This document shows positions 16,326 through 25,300 of a stretch of DNA of 64,000 nucleotides, one piece after another (position 1 is the first letter of the stretch; each line of letters opens with the position of its first letter). The notes under the pieces are model-generated. The model saw only the letters and a program-made list of their open reading frames with translations. It was not told the origin of the DNA and made no database searches. The translations under genes and the position numbers were made by a program. The stretch is taken from the NCBI RefSeq assembly GCF_019249795.2, contig NZ_CP156891.1, positions 2,577,001 to 2,641,000 of the forward strand, written 5' to 3'. The DNA is from Segatella copri (lineage in GTDB: Bacteria > Bacteroidota > Bacteroidia > Bacteroidales > Bacteroidaceae).

Positions 16326-17510
16326 TTAGTGATGGAAGAGGCGAACGTGAGTGAACGCCATAGCGATGCCGTACTTGTCGCAGGTATCAATAACATGATC
16401 GTCACGGATACTACCGCCTGCTTCTGCTATGTATTCAACACCACTCTTATGAGCACGCTCAATATTGTCGCCGAATGGGAAGAAAGCATCACTACCTACA
16501 GATACACCCTTGTTCTGGGCAATCCAAGCCTTCTTCTCCTCGCGGGTCAATGGCTCAGGCTTCTCTGTAAAGAACTGCTCCCAAACGCCGTCCTGCAATA
16601 CATCCTCCCACTCATCGGAGATATAGACATTGATGGTATTGTCGCGGTCGGCACGACGGATCTTCTCCTTAAAAGGCAGGTTCATCACCTTAGGACACTG
16701 GCGCAACCACCACTCATCAGCCTTAGAACCAGCCAGACGGGTACAGTGGATACGGCTCTGCTGGCCGGCACCGATACCGATAGCCTGACCATCCTTTACG
16801 TAGCATACAGAGTTACTCTGAGTATACTTCAGGGTGATGAGCGAGATAATCAGATCGCGCTTAGCCTCAGGAGTGAAAGTCTTGTTCTTGGTAGGAACAT
16901 CCTCGAAGAGAGCAGGATCATCAAGCTTCACCTCGTTGCGTCCCTGTTCGAAGGTAACACCGAACACCTGCTTGCGCTCGATAGGAGCTGGCACATAGTC
17001 AGGATCAATCTTGATAACGCAGTAGGTACCCTTGCGCTTTTCCTTCAGAACCTCGATAGCCTCAGGAGTATAGCCAGGAGCAATGACACCATCGCTCACC
17101 TCACGCTTGATGAGGAGGGCTGTAGCCTCGTCGCATACATCGCTCAGCGCAACAAAGTCGCCATAAGAGCACATGCGGTCAGCGCCACGCGCACGAGCAT
17201 AGGCACAAGCCAATGGAGAGAGCTCAAACTTGACATCATCAACGAAGTAAATCTTCTTCAATGTGTCGCTCAGAGGCAAGCCGATAGCTGCACCGGCAGG
17301 AGAAACGTGTTTGAAACTAGCGGCAGCAGGCATTCCTGTAGCAGCCTTGAGTTCCTTGACCAATTGCCAGGAATTGAAGGCATCCAGGAAGTTGATGTAG
17401 CCAGGACGGCCGTTGATCACTTCGATAGGAAGCTCCCTTCCGTCATCCATATAGATGCGAGAAGGTTTCTGATTTGGATTACATCCGTACTTAAGTGCTA
17501 ATTCTTTCAT
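16326..17510 (-). CDS. stand-alone AICAR transformylase (PurH C-terminal type)
   Basis: A 394-residue cytosolic enzyme of purine synthesis. It would formylate AICAR to FAICAR using 10-formyl-tetrahydrofolate. The catalytic Lys-His pair is at residues 67-68 ('ASFKHVSPAGAAIG'). Further motifs are 'QSNSVCYVKDGQAIGIGAGQQSRIHCTRLAG' and 'GSDAFFPFGDNIERAHKSGVEYIAEAGGSIRDD'. The N-terminal MGS-like IMP cyclohydrolase domain of canonical PurH is absent, so ring closure must be done by another protein. The promoter -7 box is TAACTTTG at 17541-17548. It is probably co-transcribed with the small gene at 16104-16304. Confidence 0.9.
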   Translation of the reverse strand: MKELALKYGCNPNQKPSRIYMDDGRELPIEVINGRPGYINFLDAFNSWQLVKELKAATGMPAAASFKHVSPAGAAIGLPLSDTLKKIYFVDDVKFELSPLACAYARARGADRMCSYGDFVALSDVCDEATALLIKREVSDGVIAPGYTPEAIEVLKEKRKGTYCVIKIDPDYVPAPIERKQVFGVTFEQGRNEVKLDDPALFEDVPTKNKTFTPEAKRDLIISLITLKYTQSNSVCYVKDGQAIGIGAGQQSRIHCTRLAGSKADEWWLRQCPKVMNLPFKEKIRRADRDNTINVYISDEWEDVLQDGVWEQFFTEKPEPLTREEKKAWIAQNKGVSVGSDAFFPFGDNIERAHKSGVEYIAEAGGSIRDDHVIDTCDKYGIAMAFTHVRLFHH

Positions 17511-17540
17511 CTTCTAAGAAATGTATTTTGGAATTTGGCG

Positions 17541-17548
17541 CAAAGTTA
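17541..17548 (-). promoter_or_regulatory. promoter -7 box of the AICAR transformylase gene
   Basis: TAACTTTG on the minus strand, 30 bases before the start codon at 17510. Confidence 0.6.
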
Positions 17549-17684
17549 CAAAAAATGATTGAGATATTGGACTTCTGTTTCGTAAAAAGCCCTAAAAAAC
17601 AGCATTTTTATGATATAAAGCATTTTTTTTACCCCAAAACATAAAAAAGTCGGGAAAAATGTACTCTGTTTCATTCTTTTTCAG

Positions 17685-17692
17685 TACTTTTG
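17685..17692 (+). promoter_or_regulatory. promoter -7 box of the 74-residue protein gene
   Basis: TACTTTTG, 30 bases before the ATG at 17723. It rules out the in-frame start at 17690. Confidence 0.5.
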
Positions 17693-17722
17693 CTCCCAGT
17701 TAGTAAATATGAGAGGGTTGTT

Positions 17723-17947
17723 ATGAAACAGGATTTGAAAGTCCTTGCTGAACACATAGAAAAGAAGGTTGGCAAGGCACATGTTTTCCACAAAATGTGG
17801 GATGTATTGAAAGGGAAGGAGAAGCCTTCCCGCCAGACTTTGGACAAGTTGGCGCTGCTCGCCGGATTCCAGAGTTGGGATGATTTCCAAGGTGCTTTAC
17901 ACGGCACGGAGGATGGGCTTGTGAATTATGATGCGGGCGAAAAATGA
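17723..17947 (+). CDS. small helical protein, possibly DNA-binding (74 residues)
   Basis: Starting at the ATG 17723 (downstream of the -7 box), the protein is mostly helical. 'SRQTLDKLALLAGFQSWDDFQGAL' (about 37-60) looks like the end of a small helix-turn-helix, of the kind with a 'GF.SW.DF' tail found in Bacteroidota proteins. There is no signal peptide. It stands alone with its own promoter, and no partner or toxin gene is adjacent. The DNA-binding role is a guess from pattern. Confidence 0.55.
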   Translation: MKQDLKVLAEHIEKKVGKAHVFHKMWDVLKGKEKPSRQTLDKLALLAGFQSWDDFQGALHGTEDGLVNYDAGEK

Positions 17948-18035
17948 AAGAATGGAGCATGGTTGGTTTAGTAGGCAGCCATGATTTATTGAATTGTAAA
18001 GATAGTTGTTTTTCGGTATAAGATTGTAGATATAA

Positions 18036-18075
18036 AAAGGGAACCCGGTCGTGAGACTGGATTCCCTTTATTTTT
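18036..18075. terminator. terminator between the 74-residue protein gene and rplS
   Basis: A 15-bp imperfect stem (18036-18050 with 18055-18069) and a GTGA loop, with T-run on the right and A-run on the left. It can serve both convergent genes. Confidence 0.7.
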
Positions 18076-18100
18076 TTCTGATTAGGTCTCCTAAGAAAAA

Positions 18101-18466
18101 TTATTCTGCACCCTTAGCTACAGTCTTCTTCTCAGCGATACGAGCCTTCTTACCAGTAAGCTTACGCAAGTAATACAACTTAGCGCGACGAACCTTACCA
18201 CGCTTGTTCACCTCGATAGAATCGATAGCTGGTGACTCGATAGGGAAGATACGCTCAACACCTACAGTACCAGACATCTTGCGAACTGTGAAACGCTTCT
18301 TGTCACCATGACCAGAGATCTTGATAACAACACCACGATAGAGCTGGATACGCTCCTTAGTACCCTCGACGATTTTGTAAGCGACTGTGATAGTATCACC
18401 TGCCTTGAACTCAGGGAACTTCTTGCCGGTTGCAAATGCTTCTTCAGCAACTTTAATCAAATCCAT
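18101..18466 (-). CDS. rplS: 50S ribosomal protein L19
   Basis: A 121-residue ribosomal protein at the 30S-50S interface. Family motifs are '[29 protein letters not shown]', '[20 protein letters not shown]' and '[14 protein letters not shown]'. The frame extends 47 codons upstream to 18607, but those residues are not L19-like, and the promoter at 18565-18596 lies within them. The start at 18466 ('[11 protein letters not shown]') is therefore used. It is monocistronic, with a leader of about 90 bases. Confidence 0.96.
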   Translation of the reverse strand: MDLIKVAEEAFATGKKFPEFKAGDTITVAYKIVEGTKERIQLYRGVVIKISGHGDKKRFTVRKMSGTVGVERIFPIESPAIDSIEVNKRGKVRRAKLYYLRKLTGKKARIAEKKTVAKGAE

Positions 18467-18558
18467 TTTTTGTATAAAATTAAAAATTGTTTGTCGTTCC
18501 AACGCAACATGGACTTGGACAACACTTCTGCCCAGACAACAGCGGTTACGCCGAAAAG
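18467..18558 (-). promoter_or_regulatory. structured leader of rplS (possible autoregulatory element)
   Basis: About 90 untranslated bases between the promoter and the L19 start. Segments TTGTCCAA and TTGGAACGACAA can pair in part. Ribosomal-protein leaders often bind their own product, but I cannot identify a known class here. Confidence 0.25.
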
Positions 18559-18564
18559 CGGGTG

Positions 18565-18596
18565 CAAAGTTACTACTTTTTCTTGTATCTCGCAAA
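18565..18596 (-). promoter_or_regulatory. promoter of rplS
   Basis: On the minus strand: TTTG (18593-18596), a 20-bp spacer and TAACTTTG (18565-18572). Confidence 0.7.
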
Positions 18597-18697
18597 TTTT
18601 CAGACACTTTCTTTCTTTTTTCTCGCAGATTTAACTATTTTTCTTTCTGGTCAGCGTCTTTTCCCACAGATTTCACGGATTTCACAGATTTATTTTG

Positions 18698-18705
18698 TAT
18701 TTTTG
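18698..18705 (+). promoter_or_regulatory. promoter -7 box of the 5'-nucleotidase pair
   Basis: TATTTTTG, 29 bases before the ATG at 18735. Confidence 0.55.
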
Positions 18706-18734
18706 CACTCCAAAACATTAAGATAACAATAAAT

Positions 18735-19511
18735 ATGAAGAAAAAGAATGGTATGAAGGTGGCACTTGCATCAACGGTGATGCTGCTGATGGCAAGTCCG
18801 GCTTTCGCCCAGAAATACAAGGTGGCGAAGGTGGAGAGAACCCGAATATTGGTTGATCAGAAATGGGATGCACTGCCTGATGCTGAGGCTACCCGATTTA
18901 TCGCTCCTTATAAGAGTAAGGTAGACAGTATCATGGGCCCTGTTGTAGGTCATATTGCTCATGATATGACCCGTCACCGTCCGGAGAGCAAACTCAGTAA
19001 CTTGCTCTGTGACATCCTGGTATGGGGTGGCAAGCAGTTTGAAGAACAGCCTGTTTTCGCTGTTTACAATATGGGTGGCATCCGTTCTAATCTTGCTAGG
19101 GGTAAGGTTACTGTAGGCGATGTGAACGATATGGCTCCTTTCGAGAACAAAATCTGTTTCCTGACCCTGAAGGGCGATAAGGTTCTGGAACTCTTCCAGC
19201 AGATAGCTCATCGTGGCGGCGAAGGCTTGAGCCATGCTGTTAGAATGGTAATCACCAAGGATGGAAAACTGAAGAGCGTTACGCTGAACGGTGAACCAGT
19301 TGATCCGGAGAAGAATTACCGCGTTGCAACCCTCGATTATCTTGCCGAAGGTAATGACCAGCTCGTAGCCTTCAAGAGCGGAACCGATGTCTTTGCTCCT
19401 AAGCAGAAAGAGAACAATGTGCGCTACATCATCATGAATTATTTCCGTGAGATGCAGGCACAGGGCAAGAGGGTGGAATCTAAGATTGAAGGTCGCTGCG
19501 TGGTAGAATAG
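18735..19511 (+). CDS. 5'-nucleotidase C-terminal (substrate-binding) domain protein, secreted
   Basis: A 258-residue exported protein (signal peptide 1-25, 'MASPAFAQ'). It is made only of the 5_nucleotid_C domain: 'SKLSNLLCDILVWG', 'FAVYNMGGIRSNLARGKVTVGDVNDMAPFENKICFLTLKG', 'YRVATLDYLAEGNDQLVAF'. In UshA-like enzymes this domain binds the nucleotide, and the metal centre is in a separate N-terminal domain. Here that partner is encoded 26 bases downstream, in the reverse of the usual order. The frame extends upstream to 18387, but the promoter at 18698-18705 and the signal peptide fix the start at 18735. Confidence 0.88.
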   Translation: MKKKNGMKVALASTVMLLMASPAFAQKYKVAKVERTRILVDQKWDALPDAEATRFIAPYKSKVDSIMGPVVGHIAHDMTRHRPESKLSNLLCDILVWGGKQFEEQPVFAVYNMGGIRSNLARGKVTVGDVNDMAPFENKICFLTLKGDKVLELFQQIAHRGGEGLSHAVRMVITKDGKLKSVTLNGEPVDPEKNYRVATLDYLAEGNDQLVAFKSGTDVFAPKQKENNVRYIIMNYFREMQAQGKRVESKIEGRCVVE

Positions 19512-19537
19512 TTAATAGTTTATAGTTGATAATTCTG

Positions 19538-20416
19538 ATGAAACATACATTATTATATATAGGTCTGGCTCTGGCATCCTTCATGATGCAGCCGGCAGCC
19601 GTTCAGGCTAAAGCTAAGAAAGAGGCAAAGGTGGTAAAGCAACTCGTAGTGCTCCATACCAACGATACGCATTCATGCGTAATGCCCATCAATCCGAATC
19701 TCGCAGATACGGCAACTGCCAATCGTGGCGGTTTCCTCCGTAGGGTGGCGATGATCAAGCAGGAGCGTAAGGCGAATCCCGACTTGCTGCTCTTTGACAG
19801 TGGCGATTTCTCGCAGGGTTCACCTTATTACTCTCTCTTCAAGGGAGATGTGGAAGTAGGACTGATGAACGAGATGAAATATGATGCTGCTACCATCGGA
19901 AACCATGAGTTTGATTTCGGAATAGACAACATGGTGCGCATCTTCAAGATGGCGAAGTTTCCTATCGTCTGCTCCAACTATGATTTCACCGGTACCGAAC
20001 TGGCAAATGTCGTAAAGCCTTATACCATTATCAAGCGCAAGGGACTGAAGATTGGCGTTTTCGGCTTGTGTCCGGAACTTGCCGGCTTGGTAACCGAAGC
20101 CAACTATGGCTGCATCAAGTATCTCGATCCTATCGCCAAGGCAAAGGAAATGACAGAGATATTGAAGAAGAAAGAGAAGTGTGATGTCATCATCTGCATC
20201 TCCCACCTGGGCTGGAAGATAGATGGCATCGACGATTCCGAGGTAGCCCCAGCTACCCGTGACATCGACCTGATACTGGGCGGTCATAGCCATACCTACT
20301 TCAAGCAGTTGGAGTATCTGAACAATCTCGATGGCAAACCGGTGCCAATCGACCAGAACGGCAAGAGCGCTATCTGGGTAGGAAAAATGACATTGGATAT
20401 TGTGAAGAATAAATAA
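19538..20416 (+). CDS. metallophosphatase half of a 5'-nucleotidase, secreted
   Basis: A 292-residue exported protein (signal peptide about 1-25). It holds the calcineurin-like metal centre: 'LHTNDTHS', 'LLFDSGDFSQGS', 'GNHEFDFG', 'ISHLGWK' and 'GGHSHTYF'. It would hydrolyse nucleotides or sugar-nucleotides in the periplasm, with its substrate-binding partner encoded by the upstream gene. ATG 19538 is chosen over 19526 because the signal peptide begins there. It ends at a convergent terminator shared with the GH43 gene. Confidence 0.9.
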   Translation: MKHTLLYIGLALASFMMQPAAVQAKAKKEAKVVKQLVVLHTNDTHSCVMPINPNLADTATANRGGFLRRVAMIKQERKANPDLLLFDSGDFSQGSPYYSLFKGDVEVGLMNEMKYDAATIGNHEFDFGIDNMVRIFKMAKFPIVCSNYDFTGTELANVVKPYTIIKRKGLKIGVFGLCPELAGLVTEANYGCIKYLDPIAKAKEMTEILKKKEKCDVIICISHLGWKIDGIDDSEVAPATRDIDLILGGHSHTYFKQLEYLNNLDGKPVPIDQNGKSAIWVGKMTLDIVKNK

Positions 20417-20420
20417 AAAA

Positions 20421-20463
20421 AGAAGGTTGATACCAGGCAAAATGCGAGGTATCAACCTTTTCT
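20421..20463. terminator. bidirectional terminator between the nucleotidase and GH43 genes
   Basis: A stem of about 13 bp (AAGGTTGATACC near 20423-20434 with GGTATCAACCTT near 20448-20459), with A-run left and T-run right. It marks the left edge of the xylan locus. Confidence 0.8.
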
Positions 20464-20504
20464 TTAATTATCTATTCCTAAAACGTTAATCTTTTCTCAA
20501 ATCC

Positions 20505-22175
20505 TTATTCCTTGTTGGAAGAAGCATAGAGACCGATGCAGGCACCGAGGAAGCCACCGCTCTTCTGGGTGCTCAGGTTAGATGCATCTACACCCTTGGC
20601 AAGAAGCTGCCAGCTGCCGCCTTCTTCAGCATAATAGAAATCATAATATCTGTCATGACCTTCTACCTTCAGCTTCAGCTTACCTCCCTTGATAGGAGCA
20701 GAGGCGATAGTTACGTTGTTCTTCTCGGCACGGGTCAGGGTAATCAACAGCTTGCCATTCTTCATGGTCTTACCCAATACGAAGTTGTGATCTTCCTTCT
20801 GGAGAAGTGCCAAGCCTGCGATATCCTTGTCGTTGCGAGGAGTAAAGTTGATTTCTGTCTCAGCTGTGAAGGTGCCGTGCTGCTGACGTGCCCAGATGGC
20901 AGACATCGGCTCACGCTTGTAGATATTGCCTGGCAGGAGATTGAACTTCAATTTGCCGTTTTCTACCTTGTAACAGTCAACGAAGTCGCGGAGGAACATC
21001 CAGCGTGGATTCAACTCTTTCAGACCCGCCTTATTGTTATCAACTTCGAAGTTATCCACATAAGAGAAGTTGCCTGAGAACTCATTCTTTGCGGCAGGCT
21101 TCAAACCAGCCTTCTCTCCAACGGTAGAGATAGGAGTATTCTTGGCAAGAATCTCTGGCCATCCATTCTTCCAGGTTACCGGCAGGAGATAAGTATCGCG
21201 ACCTGTGTTGTACATATCCTCTTCATAAGGACGGCAAGCCAGGAATACAGCCCACCAGTTACCCTTGCCATCTTCTACGATGTCGGCATGACCAGCACTT
21301 GATACTGGGTCCTTGCGGTTAGGGTCGAGACCGGTACGCTGGGTAAGAATAGGGTTGTTAGGGCATTCCTCCCATGGTCCCATCGGATTCTTGGCACGCA
21401 GGATAACCTCGCTGTGCCATCCGCCTGTACCACCTTCGGCGCACATCAGATAATAGAACTTGCCCTTCTTGAAGAGGTGAGGACCCTCAATCCAGATAGG
21501 ACGCGCCTCTACATGGGTTCCGCCACGCAGAATCTCCTTGAAGTCGCCCTTGATGCTGTCGCCCTTCACGTCGAATTCGAAGCAGCGGATAGCACGCTGA
21601 CCCTCATAGTCGGCACCGCCAACTACCGGACCGTTATGCACGATATATCCCTTTCCGTTGTCATCGAAGAAGAAGCTAGGGTCGATGCCGTCAATCTTCT
21701 TCAGATAGATAGGCTCGCTCCAGCCTTTAGAAGGATCTTTTGATTTCACAAAGAAGTTGCCGGCTCCCACATTGGTGGTAATCATATAGAAGGTCTTGTT
21801 CTTCTTGTTATAGCTGATGGCTGGTGCGAAGATACCGGCTGATACCTGCTGGCCCTTCAATGGAACCTGTGATGTGCGGTCGAGGACATGACCGGCAGGC
21901 TGCCAGTTGACCAGGTCTTTACTGGTTGAGAGAGGCACACCTGGGAAGAAGGTAAACGAAGAGTTTACCAGATAGTAGGTGTCGCCTACGCGACAGAGTG
22001 ATGGGTCTGGATAGAAACCAGCCAGTACCGGGTTGTAATACTGGTGAGTCTTGTCGATTTCAACATTGAAGCGAGCGTCATTACCCGCATACTTGAAATA
22101 GTCAAACTCAGCTGTCTGCGCCTGTGCAGCGGCTGCAAGCGTCAGGGAAAGCGATAAGATTGCAATTTTCTTCAT
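20505..22175 (-). CDS. GH43 family beta-xylosidase/alpha-L-arabinofuranosidase with C-terminal beta-sandwich
   Basis: A 556-residue secreted glycosidase (signal peptide 1-19). The five-bladed propeller has catalytic base Asp57 ('FYPDPS'), pKa modulator Asp165 ('GIDPSFF') and general acid Glu230 ('WIEGPH'). The 'NPVLAGFYPDPSLCRVGDTYYLVNSSFTFFPGVPL' start resembles the xylosidase/arabinofuranosidase subfamilies around GH43_10-12. Residues about 355-550 form the GH43 C-terminal beta-sandwich. It would trim xylo-oligosaccharides or arabinose side groups, probably in the periplasm. It is transcribed away from the nucleotidase genes and towards them in location; two copies of the locus operator box lie upstream (22289-22302, 22331-22344). 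Substrate choice is inferred. Confidence 0.9.
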   Translation of the reverse strand: MKKIAILSLSLTLAAAAQAQTAEFDYFKYAGNDARFNVEIDKTHQYYNPVLAGFYPDPSLCRVGDTYYLVNSSFTFFPGVPLSTSKDLVNWQPAGHVLDRTSQVPLKGQQVSAGIFAPAISYNKKNKTFYMITTNVGAGNFFVKSKDPSKGWSEPIYLKKIDGIDPSFFFDDNGKGYIVHNGPVVGGADYEGQRAIRCFEFDVKGDSIKGDFKEILRGGTHVEARPIWIEGPHLFKKGKFYYLMCAEGGTGGWHSEVILRAKNPMGPWEECPNNPILTQRTGLDPNRKDPVSSAGHADIVEDGKGNWWAVFLACRPYEEDMYNTGRDTYLLPVTWKNGWPEILAKNTPISTVGEKAGLKPAAKNEFSGNFSYVDNFEVDNNKAGLKELNPRWMFLRDFVDCYKVENGKLKFNLLPGNIYKREPMSAIWARQQHGTFTAETEINFTPRNDKDIAGLALLQKEDHNFVLGKTMKNGKLLITLTRAEKNNVTIASAPIKGGKLKLKVEGHDRYYDFYYAEEGGSWQLLAKGVDASNLSTQKSGGFLGACIGLYASSNKE

Positions 22176-22248
22176 TTTATTATTGGGTTTAAAATTACAG
22201 AATGAGTATCTGAACTCATGGCTGAAACATGTATTCAGAATTCTGCTG

Positions 22249-22344
22249 CAAAGTTACCGCTTTCCTTTTAAATATACCCCCACAGAATGTTACCAACACT
22301 TTGCGAGGCGTATCATAAACATCTCTATATGTAACAAATACTTT
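22249..22344 (-). promoter_or_regulatory. promoter and variant operator of the GH43 gene
   Basis: On the minus strand the -7 box TAACTTTG is at 22249-22256. An exact copy of the 14-mer AAAGTATTTGTTAC is at 22331-22344, and a degenerate copy (AAAGTGTTGGTAAC) at 22289-22302. The two are 42 bp apart, twice the 21-bp period of the other locus operators. Spacing of the nearer copy to the -7 box is 54 rather than 53. Confidence 0.5.
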
Positions 22345-22382
22345 ATTTTGGGAAACATCTGGCCTTTTCTGCAGTGAAAAGG

Positions 22383-25300
22383 CTAGATTTTCCGGTGTGC
22401 CTGCATATAATCGCGAGGCGAAGAGCCATAAAAGTTCTTGAACATGGTGCTGAAGCTGGCTGGGTTGGAGAAACCGCAGCTAAACATGATGTCTGTTATC
22501 GTCTTGTTAGAGTGGGTCAGCAACTTTTCGGCATATTGCAGACGGGTATTGCGGATGAAGGCATGTGGTGTCTGGTTGGTCAGCTTCTTCATTCGGCGGT
22601 GCAGATGCACACGGCTCAGTCCTACTTCGCGGGCAATCATATCCACACTCAGGTCCTCATTATCCATGTTATCATTGATTACCTTCATCACCTGTTCCAT
22701 CAGCTGGTCTTTTGGCGAAAGGGCTTTTTCTATCGCAATCTGCCTGTCGCTCTGTCTCTCGTTGCCCATAAACTTGTTTTTCAAAGTACGGCGCACGTTG
22801 AGCAGGTTGATGATGGTGCGACGCAGAATGTCCATATTGAACGGCTTCACCACATAGGCATCGGCACCCGACTGCAAACCGGTCAGCTGGTCTTCCTCTC
22901 TGCTCATCGCTGTAAGCAGAATCACTGGAATGTGGTTGGTGTTCACATTGTTCTTGATCTTGGTACAGAGCGTATTGCCGTCCATCTCTGGCATCATGAT
23001 GTCTGAGATAACGAGGCTTGGCTTCTGCTTGATAATCTCCGGCAGCGCCTCCTTTCCGTTGCAGAAGGTAAGGATATTGTAGGTTTCCTGTAGTTGGGTC
23101 TTCAGGAAATTACGTATTGCCTCATCGTCTTCTACCACAGCGATGGTGCTCTTTGCCTTGCTCTTGAAATCTTCTTCGGCGTCATTGGCTGTATCGGCAG
23201 CATTCTCTTCGTTTCCTTCCTCCATGTTTTCTTCCAGTTCCTTGATGTCTTCAGCAGTCTGTGGCTCCGGTGCATCTATCATTTCTTCCGGTTTCAGATG
23301 CTCGTTGCCCAGAGGCAGCGTGATGAGGAACTGGCTTCCTTCCTTCCAGTCGGCTTCATCAAGTGTCTTGTTGTTGGCGGCTGTAATGGTTCCGTAGTGC
23401 AGTTCCACGAGTGAGCGCGTCAGGTCGAGACCGATTCCCGTACCTACATTCCGGTCATAAGAAGTGGTGGTACTCTGATAGAAGCGCTGGAAAATCGTTT
23501 CGAGCTTTTCCTCCTGAATGCCCTTGCCGCTGTCCTTGATGGCGATGCGGACATAATGAGGCGAGTGGGAGAGGGTGATACGGATTCTGCCGCCTGCAGG
23601 AGTAAACTTGAAGGCGTTTGACAGGACATTCATCAATACCTTGTCAAAGTTGTCGCGGTCTATCCATACCGGGAGGGCCTCGTCTTCGTGCTCAAAGGTG
23701 AATTGGATGCTCTTGGCTATCGCCTGCTGGCAGAAGAGTTTGTATTCATCGCCAATAAAGGCAACCATATCGGTTTCACTCATGTGCATCACCATTTGTC
23801 CCTTGTCAATCTTTCTCAGGTCCATCATCTGGTTAATCAGGTGCAGGATTCGTTCCGAGTTCTTACGCATCATATCGTAGATGCCCTGTCGGTGAGCGTC
23901 TTTGTCTTCCTTAATCAGCGTGAACAGCGGAGTGAGGATAAGGGTCAATGGGGTACGGATTTCGTGGCTGATGTTCATGAAGAACTTCAGTTTTGCTTCG
24001 CCCATCTCTTCCGCATGGATATGCTGCTGCAATATGAGCTGGTCTTCCATCTTGCGTTTGCGGTGCTTGATATAGAGCAGACAGAGCCCCAGGAAGGCAA
24101 GCAGATAGCAGAGTCTTGCCCAGATGCTGGCGTACCAGGCTGGGTGGACGATGATGGAGAACTCCTTGACAGGGGTTTCGTATCCGTTGCAGATGGCCTT
24201 GACACGGAACTTATAGGTACCTGCTGGCATATGTGAGAATGACAGTTCGTTCATGCCAGACTGTATGGTTCGCCAATCCTCACCATTGATGCTGTAGGCG
24301 TAACTGATCTGCTCTACATTATTATATGTAAGAGTAGACAATTGGATGGTGAAGGTGTTGTCTTCATGAGATAAGGAGAACTTGTCGCTGTTGTAGGCGC
24401 CTTTGTCGGTGATAGTATAGATGCCCGATTCCATATCCGGGTATACAGGGTTGTTGCCAACAAGAAGTCCTGATATGGTAACTTTTGCCTGCCAAGGATG
24501 CTGTTTCACCTTGTCCGTATCAAACCAGTTGATACCGCCGGTTCCGCCCATCACCAGCATCTTTCCTCCCCAGAGCGTGCAGGCAGCTGCATCGCTGAAC
24601 TCATTGCTCTGTAAGCCATTGTCCGAGAAGTACTTGTTGATAGTTCCTTTTTCTGTATCTACCTGGTTTAAGCCACAGGTAGTTCCTATCCAGATTCTGC
24701 CCTTGTAATCTTCTATGATGCTGGCTACGCTGTTGTCTGAAAGTCCAAGTTCTGTGTTATAAATCTTCGGATGAGCATATCCCTTCTTCGGATCATAGCA
24801 GATTGCGCCGTCTTCAGTGCCAAACCATACGCGATTCTTGCTGTCAGAATAAACGCAATGAGAGAAACTGCCCTTGTTCAGACAGTTGACGCCACCGAAA
24901 GTGGAAGTCCAGCTATTTTTTTGCTGGTCATAGCAAGCCAGACCCACAGAAGTGGCTACGAAAACCCGCTTACCATCTTTTGAGATGCTAAGTTTTATGA
25001 GGTAATCATTAGGAATACTGTTTTTTTTCAGGTTGTTGTCGGCACCATCTTGTGTTTTCCATTGCTTGATGCTTCCATCTGGAGAAAGGCGGAAAAGTCC
25101 TTTGCCCATGGTAGCAAACCATACATTGCCCTGCGGGTCTTCCTGGATATCGAAGATGCCCGCCTGGTTGCCTATGCCTAGGCTGAATGGATGGAAAGAT
25201 CCCCCCGCATCTATCAATCCGATGCCGTCAGTATAGGTTCCTACCCATGTTCTGCCTTTCTTGTCTTTGCAGAGTGCCAGTACCGTGGTGTTGCTTAATA

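Noticed and set aside
16329..17501. 390-codon ORF antisense to the AICAR transformylase gene
   Set aside because: The minus-strand protein has full family motifs; the plus-strand frame is its mirror shadow with no recognisable domain.
18387..18734. N-terminal extension of the 5'-nucleotidase C-domain protein
   Set aside because: It is antisense to rplS, holds the gene's own promoter, and precedes a clear signal peptide at 18735.
22360..22384. Terminator of the HTCS gene
   Set aside because: A 10-bp stem is possible, but no T-run follows on the minus strand; not listed as a feature.
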